Shown here in pieces: positions 8,444 to 16,582 of a stretch of DNA of 64,000 nucleotides. The notes beneath the pieces were generated by a model. The model was not told the origin of the DNA and made no database searches. It saw only the letters and a program-made list of their open reading frames with translations. Within the stretch, counting starts at the first letter, position 1. Each line of letters opens with the position of its first letter. The DNA is taken from NCBI GenBank assembly GCA_017642695.1, contig JAEPQD010000001.1, positions 1,170,764-1,234,763 of the forward strand. The letters are read 5' to 3'. This stretch comes from Parvibaculum sp. (GTDB taxonomy: Bacteria; Pseudomonadota; Alphaproteobacteria; Parvibaculales; Parvibaculaceae). The position numbers and the translations under genes were made by a program.

Positions 8444-9973
8444 ATGAGCCCGTCCCTCTACACGTTGATCGAAGCGTCGTTCCCGGATGACAGGTCCCGG
8501 ATCGCGCTGGAAGCACCGGATCGGGTACATGGAACGGCCGAATGGTCCTACGCCCGGCTGGGAAACGCCGCTGCGAGGTATGCCGCGCTCTTTTCAGGGC
8601 TGGGCCTCGCCGTTGGCGATCGTGTTGCATTGAAGGTCGAGAAATCTCCCGAGGCCCTTGCGATCTATCTCGCCTGTCTGCGCGGCGGCTTCGTGTTCCT
8701 GCCGATGAATACGGCATACCGTCCTGACGAAGTCGATTACCTCGTCGGCAATGCCGAACCCGGGCTGGTGATATGCGATCCGTCGGCGGAGGAAAGCACG
8801 CGGGAGATTGCCGCACGCCACGGTGTGCGGCATGTGCTCACCCTCGATGCCGATGCGCGCGGCAGCTTCATCGACGCGGCGGCAAAGGTGACGGATGCGC
8901 TGCCGCCTGCCGCCTGCGGCGCCAACGATCTCGCGGCCATCCTCTATACCTCAGGCACAACCGGAAAGCCCAAGGGCGCGATGCTGAGTCACGGAAACCT
9001 CGCTTCGAACGGGATTGCGCTGCGCGATGCATGGCGTTTTACCGAAGATGACCTGCTGCTGCATGCCCTGCCGATCTTTCACGCTCACGGCCTCTTCGTC
9101 GCTTGCCATTGTGCGCTGCTCTCCGGCGCCCGGATGATCTGGCTCGGCAAGTTCGATCGCGACGCCGTGTTGCGCGAGTTGCCGCGCGCGACAGCTTTCA
9201 TGGGCGTTCCGACCTTCTATACGCGGCTTCTCTCGGGCGATGATTTCAACCGTAACCTGGTTGGCCACATGCGTCTCTTCACGTCCGGCTCGGCGCCGCT
9301 GCTCACCGAAACCTTCGAGGAATTCCGTGCCCGCACCGGTCATGCCATTCTCGAACGTTACGGCATGACCGAAACCGGCATGAATACGTCGAACCCTTAT
9401 GACGGCGAGCGCCGGGCGGGCACGGTCGGTTTTCCGCTGCCGGGCACGGACGTGCGTGTCGTATCGGATGAGGGAGAGCTTCTGGGGTCAGGCGAAGTCG
9501 GCGGCTTGCAGGTGCGCGGTTCCAATGTCTTCCGGGGCTACTGGCGGATGCCCGAAAAGTCGGCGGAGGAATTCACGGAAGACGGATGGTTCAGAACGGG
9601 TGATGTCGCGATGATCGACGCGGATGGATATGTCCATCTCGTTGGGCGCGCCAAGGACCTCATCATCTCTGGCGGGTTCAATGTATACCCGAAGGAAATC
9701 GAGGAGCTGGTGGACGATATGCCGGAGGTGCTGGAGTCCGCCATTGTAGGCGTTGCCCACGCGGATTTCGGGGAGGCAGGTGTCGCCGTCGTCGTGCTGC
9801 GGCCGAATCGGGAACTGGACGAGGCCGCTCTGCTCGCGCGCCTGAAGCAGAAACTCGCGAACTACAAGGTGCCGAAGCGGGCCTTCTTTGTGGAAAGCCT
9901 GCCTCGCAACACGATGGGCAAGGTTCAGAAGAACCTGTTGCGGGACACTTATTGCGACGCTTGCCGGTCTTAG
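8444..9973 (+). CDS. Malonyl-CoA synthetase-like acyl-CoA ligase
   Basis: 509 residues of the ANL (AMP-binding) superfamily. The P-loop is YTSGTTGKPKGAM (about residue 170). It also has the YGMTETGMNTSNPYDGERR motif, GWFRTGDVAMID, the hinge GRAKDLIISGGFNVYP and the C-terminal Lys motif PRNTMGKVQKN. The pattern TETGMNTSNPYDGERRAGTVG closely follows MatB malonyl-CoA synthetases, which make malonyl-CoA from malonate, ATP and CoA; Arg in GERR is the residue expected to hold the second carboxylate. No malonate decarboxylase or transporter gene is adjacent. The 3' end overlaps the convergent receiver gene by 4 bp. Confidence 0.85.
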   Translation: MSPSLYTLIEASFPDDRSRIALEAPDRVHGTAEWSYARLGNAAARYAALFSGLGLAVGDRVALKVEKSPEALAIYLACLRGGFVFLPMNTAYRPDEVDYLVGNAEPGLVICDPSAEESTREIAARHGVRHVLTLDADARGSFIDAAAKVTDALPPAACGANDLAAILYTSGTTGKPKGAMLSHGNLASNGIALRDAWRFTEDDLLLHALPIFHAHGLFVACHCALLSGARMIWLGKFDRDAVLRELPRATAFMGVPTFYTRLLSGDDFNRNLVGHMRLFTSGSAPLLTETFEEFRARTGHAILERYGMTETGMNTSNPYDGERRAGTVGFPLPGTDVRVVSDEGELLGSGEVGGLQVRGSNVFRGYWRMPEKSAEEFTEDGWFRTGDVAMIDADGYVHLVGRAKDLIISGGFNVYPKEIEELVDDMPEVLESAIVGVAHADFGEAGVAVVVLRPNRELDEAALLARLKQKLANYKVPKRAFFVESLPRNTMGKVQKNLLRDTYCDACRS

Positions 9974-10497
9974 CCCCCGCGGTCGCTCTCGCGCCGCTTG
10001 ACCGGAGCCTTGCCGTCGCGCCGCCGCCGGTCGGGGCCCGTAAAGGCGGTAGAACGCACGATGGCGCGCGGCCGCGTCAGAACGGTTTCGATCCGGTCGA
10101 TGAGCTGCTGTGCTGAAAAGGGCTTGGACAGAATTTCGGTGACGCCGGCGTCGCGAGCTTCGATGATGGCGCCGCGTTCGCGCTTGGTCGTGACATAGAT
10201 CACGGGGATGCCCACGAGGCTGTCTTCCTCCGCCGTCCGGATGGCGCGTACCACCGACAAGCCGTCGAGTGGCGGTTCGAGATCGTCCATGATGGCCAGG
10301 TCGATCTGGCCCCGCATCAGGGCGCTAAGGGCGTCTTCTCCGGTCCGGGCGCTGGTGATATTGCGCACGCCGACCCCGTTCAGGATGCCGCGGAGCATGT
10401 TCGCCATGTAGAGTGTGTCCTCGACGATCAGCACGCCGAGTTTGGCAAAGGCTTCGGGCCCGACTGTCGGGCGGCTGTTTTCGGCTTCTTGTGACAT
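9970..10497 (-). CDS. Single-domain response regulator (receiver)
   Basis: 175 residues starting at the ATG 10497, which has a GAGGAA ribosome-binding site. The receiver domain spans about residues 20-140: acidic pocket VEDT, phospho-acceptor region DLAIMDDLEPPLDGLS, Thr in YVTTK and Lys in ILSKPFS. There is no output domain, only a basic tail with PDRRRRDGK, a motif common in small alphaproteobacterial receivers. It lies 64 bp downstream of the MshEN-glycosyltransferase gene on the same strand, so the two may be co-transcribed. Its kinase partner is unknown. Confidence 0.85.
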   Translation of the reverse strand: MSQEAENSRPTVGPEAFAKLGVLIVEDTLYMANMLRGILNGVGVRNITSARTGEDALSALMRGQIDLAIMDDLEPPLDGLSVVRAIRTAEEDSLVGIPVIYVTTKRERGAIIEARDAGVTEILSKPFSAQQLIDRIETVLTRPRAIVRSTAFTGPDRRRRDGKAPVKRRESDRGG

Positions 10498-10561
10498 GCG
10501 GCTATCTTCCTCGCGCTTCCCGGTCGAAACTCGGTCCAATATGCGTGAAAGTCTTTAGCGA

Positions 10562-12487
10562 TTAGTTAGTGACGGTCGGTCCGGGCGGCTTTTCTGCGGG
10601 ATTTCCCGCAAGCTGGCCGGGCAGCATGCGGCTGATCCCGTGCTCCGTCTTTTCCCAGTGGAACGGCCTGGTGATGAGTTGCCATAGTGCCTTGTAGGCC
10701 GAAATCGAGATCAGCACCCAATAGGCCGGCATCATGAAGGCCTGCGCGAAAAGGGGCGGTAGGCCCCGCGCCAGCACGGCCGCCATTCCCGCCGCAATCG
10801 CCAGCGAGTAGCCGGAAACGAGAACCAGGAGGTTGAAGAGGGCGAGACCGGCATTGCTGCCGAAATCGGCGGGCATGCCGGTGGTGGCGAGGGCGAGGAG
10901 CATTGCGCCGTAAAACAGGGGATGTACCAGGTTTGACAGCGTGAAGCCGCCTATCAGCACCTGAAAGCCGAGAAACCCCTTGAACCCCAATGCCCTGTAA
11001 AGCCGGACGGGGTGACGCATGCGCACGAGATAGGTCTGCAGCCAGCCCTTGATCCAGCGTGAGCGCTGGCGGATCCAGTTCGGCAGGCTGCAATTGGCTT
11101 CTTCCTGCGTCGTGGAGAGAATGATGCCGCAGCGGTACCCCTGCAGGGCAAAGCGGATGCCGAGATCGGCGTCTTCCGTCACATTGTTCGGGTCCCATGC
11201 GCCTGCCTCGCGCAATGCGTCGGTGCGGAAATGCGTCGAGGTGCCCCCAAGGGGAATCGGCAGGCCGAGCCTCACCATCGTCGGCAGCAGCAGGTCGAAG
11301 AACGACGCATACTCGACGGCGAACTGCCGCGTCAGCCAGTTTTCGTTCCAATTGTAGTAGTTGAGCTGCGCCTGGACGCAGGCGAGCTTCTCGTCGCCAA
11401 GCTCGAAAGCCGCCACGGCCTTCTTCAACTGCTTTGGTTCCGGAGAGTCTTCGGCGTCGTAGATGACGAGGAACCGGCCCTTGGCGAAGGGCAGGGCGAA
11501 ATTGCACGCCTTCGGTTTCGTCTGGGGAAGGCTCGACGGTACCACAATGAACTCGAAGTGGTCGGGCAGCTTCAGGGTCTTGGCGGCTTCGAGCGTTTCG
11601 GAATCGCTCTCTTCGAAGATCAGTTTGATGTCGAGCTTGGAAGCGGGATAGTCCAGTTCCTGAAGCGCCCGCGCGAGAATGGGCAGCACGCGCGCCTCAC
11701 GAAACAGCGGCACCATTACCGTGTAGACGGGAAGTTCCGCATCGGGCGGCGCGCCGCTGTTCTCATAGGCGAGCTCCTCCGCCGTCGGCGGCGATAGCAG
11801 ACCCACGAAGATCGAGACGTAGCGAAGCGCCGCCACCGAGAGAAAAACCAGCCCGATGGCGATATTGGCAACGGCGAAAACGGTCGCCGGTGCCATGACG
11901 AGGGCGGCGAGAAGCAGGATCGTGCCGGCAATGAGCCAGACAGACTGGTTGCGCGAGAGCCGGAGAGCCGCGGAGCTTTCCGGCATGCGCCGTTGAAGGT
12001 CGAAAATCGCCCTCTCGGTGAGTTCGTTCGCAAAGTCTCGCGTTACGACCCGCGTGATGTCGCGCGGTGAGGCGACGAAGACGGGGCGGACGCGCCCCTC
12101 GTAGTCGGCGATCGCGGCGCGAGCCTTGTCCGGATGCCCCGCTACGTAGATCGTTTCGCCTGCGCGCCGCCGCCAGGGCAGGCAGGACTCGCGGAGGTAG
12201 AAGTCGAGTGCCGCTGGTTGCGCGAGCGAGCGGTCACGCGGTTCGGTCAGGAGATTGACGAACGGGAGGCCGCGCTGCGTACTGTAGAGTCTTGCAAGGT
12301 CGATCAATCTCAATGCACCGGTGCTGACCAGCACCCGGCCGATGGGCCCGCCCCAGTCGCGCTGGCGTTCCAGTGCGACGGTAAGCTTTTCGGGAAGCAC
12401 GAGCCCCGCCTCCACGGCCATTTCCCCGAGAAGCGGACGCGGGCTTTCCCGTCCCTTTCTCGGGCGCGCGCGCCTCGCGGGCGACAT
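10562..12487 (-). CDS. Glycosyltransferase family 2 with N-terminal MshEN-type domain
   Basis: About 641 residues from the ATG at 12487; the frame is open to a TTG at 12592, and a TTG at 12532 has a better GGGGGG ribosome-binding site, so the start is uncertain. The N-terminus holds two tandem 24-residue motifs (starting LLGEMAVEAGLVL and PIGRVLVSTGALR) separated by five residues, the layout of MshEN c-di-GMP-binding domains. Two membrane helices follow (LIAGTILLLAALVMAPATVF region). The GT-2 catalytic core comes next: EES, YDAEDSPEP, NVTEDADLG and QRSRWIKGW (QxxRW). Three or four C-terminal helices end the protein. It resembles NfrB/cellulose-synthase-like processive synthases that secrete a polysaccharide. 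The receiver gene follows and a solute-binding protein is divergent. Confidence 0.85.
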   Translation of the reverse strand: MSPARRARPRKGRESPRPLLGEMAVEAGLVLPEKLTVALERQRDWGGPIGRVLVSTGALRLIDLARLYSTQRGLPFVNLLTEPRDRSLAQPAALDFYLRESCLPWRRRAGETIYVAGHPDKARAAIADYEGRVRPVFVASPRDITRVVTRDFANELTERAIFDLQRRMPESSAALRLSRNQSVWLIAGTILLLAALVMAPATVFAVANIAIGLVFLSVAALRYVSIFVGLLSPPTAEELAYENSGAPPDAELPVYTVMVPLFREARVLPILARALQELDYPASKLDIKLIFEESDSETLEAAKTLKLPDHFEFIVVPSSLPQTKPKACNFALPFAKGRFLVIYDAEDSPEPKQLKKAVAAFELGDEKLACVQAQLNYYNWNENWLTRQFAVEYASFFDLLLPTMVRLGLPIPLGGTSTHFRTDALREAGAWDPNNVTEDADLGIRFALQGYRCGIILSTTQEEANCSLPNWIRQRSRWIKGWLQTYLVRMRHPVRLYRALGFKGFLGFQVLIGGFTLSNLVHPLFYGAMLLALATTGMPADFGSNAGLALFNLLVLVSGYSLAIAAGMAAVLARGLPPLFAQAFMMPAYWVLISISAYKALWQLITRPFHWEKTEHGISRMLPGQLAGNPAEKPPGPTVTN

Positions 12488-12782
12488 CGAGTCGGCCCGC
12501 AACGGGCCTGTGGGGCCGGTCGCCTTGTCTTCCAACTGCTTCCCCCCGGAAATTCCCAATCCTGGCTTGTCTTGGTATGCGGGACGCCTCAATTCTCCAA
12601 TAAATCGTAAAAAGAACGACGATTAACCTTAATAGACCTTAAGGATCAGAAGGGCATGGAGCTTGCTCTCCAGACAGGAAAGCGCCCGCTTTCCCGTCTG
12701 GAACGGATGGGGAGAGCGGTTCTGTGTCACAATGAAACGAACCGGCTGTGCTAGGAAGCTGGAGAGAAAATCGGGCGGGCCC

Positions 12783-13790
12783 ATGCGGTTTCTTCTCTAT
12801 CTGAATCTGGGGGCGATTGTCTGGCTGGCGGGGGCGCTCGTGCAGCTCTACGAAGGTACGCCACTCCCCTGGATCGATTCTGCTGCCGGTGAAACTGCCG
12901 CGATTGTCGAGACCGAAACGCCTCCAGGCTCGAGCTTGGCGCCGGAACCGGTGCGCCCCGCCGCACCCCTTTCCCTCGAACAGATCATGGCGTTGCAACT
13001 GCCGCTTCCCAACCCGGAGCGCATTGCGGAGCCTCTCTCGGCGGCACCCGGGCAGAGCGAACGGTCAGCCACGCGGCGGCGCCTCGTCTTCCTGACAGAA
13101 GGCGACTATCCGCCCTTCAACTATCGTGAGAACGATGGCGACCTTGCAGGTTTCGATGTCGAGCTGGCCCGGGCGCTGTGCAATCGGCTACAGGCCGAAT
13201 GCGAATTCACCCTGCGGCCTTGGCATGATCTCGTTCCCGCCCTGAAGCGGGGTGAGGGCGATGCCGTCATCGCCTCCATGTTGATCCCGGTACCGGGCCG
13301 CGAAAGTCCTGCGGCCGATGACGATGTCGTCTTCACCACAAGCTATTACTCGACCCCGGGGCACTTTGCTGCGCGGCGGAACTCGGTTCTTCCCGCCGCC
13401 ACGGCCTCGGCACTCGCCGGCCGGCGTATTGCCGTTCAGGCGGGCTCGGTTCATCAGGCCTTTGCGCTGACAAGGTTTCCGAATGCGACGCTGGTGCCCT
13501 TTGGCAGCGTCGAGCAGGCCCGCCAGGCGCTTGCGGAAGGCGAGGTCGATCTCGTGTTCGCGGATCGCAATGCGCTTCTGCGCTGGACCTCGGGCGAGGG
13601 GAATGATTGCTGCCGCCTCGTCGGCCCGAACTATGCCGCCCCGTCGTTTTTTGGCGAGGGCGCGGGCATTGCCCTGCGTGCGGAGGATGAGGCGTTGCGC
13701 GCCCGCATGAACGATGCGCTATCGGCTCTTGTGGCTGATGGAACCTATGCGCGGATCAGCGCCAGGTACTTCTCGGCCAGCATTTATTGA
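12783..13790 (+). CDS. Membrane-anchored family 3 solute-binding protein
   Basis: 335 residues. The N-terminus (MRFLLYLNLGAIVWLAGALV) is an uncleaved-looking membrane anchor, followed by a Pro/Ala/Glu-rich linker to about residue 100. The SBP_bac_3 domain begins VFLTEGDYPPFNYRENDGDL and keeps the amino-acid-binding pattern FDVELARALCNRL and later VFADRNALLRW. No ABC permease or ATPase is adjacent. The gene is divergent from the MshEN-glycosyltransferase, so it may act as a periplasmic accessory or sensor for that locus rather than in uptake; this is inference. An alternative ATG is at 12732. Confidence 0.82.
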   Translation: MRFLLYLNLGAIVWLAGALVQLYEGTPLPWIDSAAGETAAIVETETPPGSSLAPEPVRPAAPLSLEQIMALQLPLPNPERIAEPLSAAPGQSERSATRRRLVFLTEGDYPPFNYRENDGDLAGFDVELARALCNRLQAECEFTLRPWHDLVPALKRGEGDAVIASMLIPVPGRESPAADDDVVFTTSYYSTPGHFAARRNSVLPAATASALAGRRIAVQAGSVHQAFALTRFPNATLVPFGSVEQARQALAEGEVDLVFADRNALLRWTSGEGNDCCRLVGPNYAAPSFFGEGAGIALRAEDEALRARMNDALSALVADGTYARISARYFSASIY

Positions 13791-13798
13791 TCGCGCGA

Positions 13799-14335
13799 TC
13801 AGTTTTTTTCGCCGGCCGCTTCCGCCATCAGGTCGCGGGGTCTTCCGAAGAAGCGCGGTACGCCATGTCCTTCGTCGATATCGGCCCAGCGGTCGGCATC
13901 GAACTCGAACACGATGAACCCACCCGTGGGAACGCCGTGAGCAATGCGAAGGGCGGTCTCGTCCTCTGGATCCTCCGCGAGCGCCATAGCCAGTAGAACG
14001 AGCCCCGGATTGTGGCCGACGACAAGCAGCGTTTCTGCTGTGTCGGGCGCGTTGTGGATTGCCTCCATCATCACGTCCGGCATCGCATGGTAGAGCTCAT
14101 CGAGATAGCGCACGGGCACGTTCCCGAGCGCCGTGCAGAGCGGCGCGCAGGTAGCGGTCGCCCGCGCGGCGGTCGAGCAGAGAATGACGTCTGGCCGGTA
14201 GGGCGATTGCGCGATATACGCCGCCATGAAATCCGCCGCAGTCTCGCCGCGCGGGTTCAACGGCCGGTCAAAATCGTCTTTCGCCGGATCGCCCCAATCG
14301 GATTTTGCGTGGCGCAGCAGGCAAAGTCGTTTCAT
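13799..14335 (-). CDS. sixA: SixA-type histidine phosphatase
   Basis: 178 residues. It begins MKRLCLLRHAKSDW, the RHG-type catalytic motif LLRHAKS of SixA. It has the later GHNPGL motif with the second active-site His, and the usual ARATAT segment between. SixA enzymes remove phosphate from phosphohistidine, as on Hpt or PtsO domains. The frame extends to 14407 but the ATG at 14335 fits the family start. It begins one base after the stop of the sterol desaturase gene, so the two are very likely translated from one message. Confidence 0.88.
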   Translation of the reverse strand: MKRLCLLRHAKSDWGDPAKDDFDRPLNPRGETAADFMAAYIAQSPYRPDVILCSTAARATATCAPLCTALGNVPVRYLDELYHAMPDVMMEAIHNAPDTAETLLVVGHNPGLVLLAMALAEDPEDETALRIAHGVPTGGFIVFEFDADRWADIDEGHGVPRFFGRPRDLMAEAAGEKN

Positions 14336-14336
14336 G

Positions 14337-15185
14337 TCATTCGCTCCCCGCGCTTTTCTTTGCCGGGAGAGGCGCACCCCGGGAATGGTCCGAGAATGGA
14401 TTGACAAGGCTCCAGCCCAATCCTTCCGGCGCCGGCGCCGGATAGTCGGCGAGCCCGACCCGCATCGCCTCTTGTCCTTCGCGAGGGTTTGCCTTGTAGG
14501 TGCCGAACAGCCGGTCCCACAGCGAGATGCTGAAGCCGAAATTCATGTCGCATTCGTCACGATAGACCGAATGATGCACCCGATGCATGTCCGGCGTCAC
14601 GACAATCCGTCTGAGCAGGGCATCCGTCTTCTCGCCGATCCGCACATTGGCATGGTTGAACATCGCCGCTGCGTTCAGCACAATTTCAAACAGTATGACG
14701 GCAGCGGCGGGCGCTCCGAGAAGAGCAACGGCGGCCATCTTCAATCCCATGCTGATCAGGATTTCGAGCGGATGGAAGCGAACGCCGGTCGTGACGTCGA
14801 CATGCGGGTCGGCATGGTGGACACGGTGCATCCGCCAGAGAAAGACGGATTTGTGAAACGCGACATGCTGCGCATAGACGAGAAGATCGAGGGCGGCGAG
14901 AGAAAGAACGAAAGCGAGCACATAGGGAACGCCGAACCAGTGGAACAGGCCGAAGCCGCGCTGTTCGGCTTCCAGTGCAACGCCGGTTGCCAGCAGCGGC
15001 ACCGCGACGCGAAGCAACGCTGTGCCGATTGCCGCGAGTGCAAGATTCGTCGTCCAGCGCCGCATCCGCACGGCATTCACAATGCGCCTTGGAAGAGCAA
15101 ACTCCAGAGAGGCCATCAGCGCCAGCACACCCGCGAAGGCAGCGAGCCGGATCTGGGGTTCGTGAAACGTCAGCAAGTCGGGCAT
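14337..15185 (-). CDS. Sterol desaturase / fatty acid hydroxylase superfamily protein
   Basis: 282 residues with four or five membrane helices and the eight-histidine di-iron pattern: HVAFH, then HRVHH with HADPHVD, then a distal H in MFNHAN, and HRVHH again. These are integral membrane oxygenases that hydroxylate or desaturate lipids. The substrate could be a hopanoid, ornithine lipid or fatty acid; the sequence does not decide. It is the first gene of a unit with sixA (1-nt gap). The C-terminal tail ends PAKKSAGSE. Confidence 0.87.
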   Translation of the reverse strand: MPDLLTFHEPQIRLAAFAGVLALMASLEFALPRRIVNAVRMRRWTTNLALAAIGTALLRVAVPLLATGVALEAEQRGFGLFHWFGVPYVLAFVLSLAALDLLVYAQHVAFHKSVFLWRMHRVHHADPHVDVTTGVRFHPLEILISMGLKMAAVALLGAPAAAVILFEIVLNAAAMFNHANVRIGEKTDALLRRIVVTPDMHRVHHSVYRDECDMNFGFSISLWDRLFGTYKANPREGQEAMRVGLADYPAPAPEGLGWSLVNPFSDHSRGAPLPAKKSAGSE

Positions 15186-15337
15186 TCGGAGGTTCCGGAG
15201 CGTCCTCGGTGATTCGGTCCGGTTTCCGCTCCGGATCCTGTCATATGGGCGCTGCGACTATAATGCGGCTTCGGTCCGAAGAAAAAGGCCGCTCGTTCCT
15301 CTCTTGCGCTAGACTGGCAAGACCACGACGCACCGTC

Positions 15338-16123
15338 ATGCGAAGGGGCAGGGTCTTGTTCGGGCTGTTTCGATCCAGTGTCTTGGTTTGTCTGCTGCTG
15401 GGGCTTCCCGCTTCCGCATTCGCGCAGGAGGTCGGCGCGAGCGTCGACGCGGTGGCGACGGAAGCGGCCGCCGGCGCCGATAGCCGCCGGGCGCGCGTGC
15501 AAGGCGACGAGACCTTCCTGGCCGGCCACACCTGTATTGCCCCGGGGCCGGTTGCCGATACCGGCCCCATCGTTTGCGAAGCCCGCATCAACCCGGTTCT
15601 GCCGCCCTTCTATTTCGACATCGCCTGGCACATGGACGCGGAAATGGATGAGCGCGTCATCGATACCGTATCCATCCGGCGTCAGGGCGAGAACGAGCCG
15701 TTCCAGTCCTTCTCGGATGTAGGTTCCAGCGTCGTGCCGCAGATCGAGCACAATGGCTTCGAAACCATCGACGTGAATTTCGACGGTTATCTCGACTTCC
15801 GCCTTCTCGCGCAGACGACGGCGGGCCCCAACACGCTCTATCGCAACTGGCTCTGGTCTGAAGAGGAAATGCACTTCGTGGAAAGTGCTCCGCTCGATGC
15901 GATCGTTTCTCCCGAATTCGATGCCGACACGCAGGAGATCGTGAGCCGGTGGCGCTCCAGCGCCGCCGAAGGCGGCATCGACATTTACATCTGGGAGGAG
16001 GGTAAGCCGGTCCTGATTCACCGCGAGACCGACCGCTACAGCGGCGAAGGGCAATGCACGCGGCTCTTCTACGACAGGATCGGAGGACGGCTCGAGCAGA
16101 CGGGCGAGGGCGCCTGCTCGTGA
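15338..16123 (+). CDS. Exported protein, possible XAC2610-like beta-propeller type
   Basis: 261 residues. A signal peptide is clear (MRRGRVLFGLFRSSVLVCLL, then GLPASAFAQ and likely cleavage after AQ). Later there is VNFDGYLDFRLLAQTT, a pattern of calcium-binding-like D-x-D-G repeats as in FG-GAP or XAC2610 family proteins. The start at 15338 has no strong ribosome-binding site but alternatives upstream lie before the signal peptide. It sits alone, divergent from the sterol desaturase and convergent with the TerB-like gene. Function is unknown. Confidence 0.68.
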   Translation: MRRGRVLFGLFRSSVLVCLLLGLPASAFAQEVGASVDAVATEAAAGADSRRARVQGDETFLAGHTCIAPGPVADTGPIVCEARINPVLPPFYFDIAWHMDAEMDERVIDTVSIRRQGENEPFQSFSDVGSSVVPQIEHNGFETIDVNFDGYLDFRLLAQTTAGPNTLYRNWLWSEEEMHFVESAPLDAIVSPEFDADTQEIVSRWRSSAAEGGIDIYIWEEGKPVLIHRETDRYSGEGQCTRLFYDRIGGRLEQTGEGACS

Positions 16124-16127
16124 CGTT

Positions 16128-16538
16128 TCACACCGACATGTGCCGCGCCCGGGCTCCGCGCTCGATGGCGGCAGCGACGAGCTTGTCTATTTCGAGCGTG
16201 TCGCGCAGAAGCTGCAGCAGGCGCAGTTCTTCCGCGCCGATCGAGAGATCTGCCGCCGCGATCTCGACCGCCAGCGCATAGCCCGTCTCGCGCAGGTGCA
16301 GCGGCAGCGCGTCCTTCACCAGCCCGAACACCGCATCGAGACCGCCATCTTCCTGCAGGATCGCTGCGCATTCCTTCGCGACCGGGATCAGCCGTTCGGC
16401 GTTGAAGTCGCGAAAGGCAGGCAGCGTCTGGACGATGGTGCCGATATCGCGAAGCTCATTGTCGCTCATCGCGCGATCGACCGCGCTCATCGTCACCATG
16501 ATATAGATCAGGGCGTTTTCGTGGGGAATCGTCGACAT
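16128..16538 (-). CDS. TerB-like tellurite resistance family protein
   Basis: 136 residues, all-helical, with the TerB-like pattern: an acidic helix DRAMSDNELRDIGTI near the start, a middle LDAVFGLVKDALP, and a second similar half AVEIAAADLSIGAEELRLLQLL (A-D-x-x-x-x-x-E). TerB proteins occur in metal and stress-linked complexes at the membrane, but single-domain members like this one are of unknown role. No other ter gene is in the window. It follows the DinG-type helicase on the same strand (about 45 bp). Confidence 0.8.
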   Translation of the reverse strand: MSTIPHENALIYIMVTMSAVDRAMSDNELRDIGTIVQTLPAFRDFNAERLIPVAKECAAILQEDGGLDAVFGLVKDALPLHLRETGYALAVEIAAADLSIGAEELRLLQLLRDTLEIDKLVAAAIERGARARHMSV

Positions 16539-16582
16539 GTATCTTCCTCGGGCCTTCTTCGGGGCATTGGCTCGCCGCGACT

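Noticed and set aside
12619-12645. TTAA repeats suggesting a CtrA box between the glycosyltransferase and the binding protein
   Set aside because: The spacing is TTAA-N6-TTAA, not the required N7, so it does not meet the CtrA consensus.
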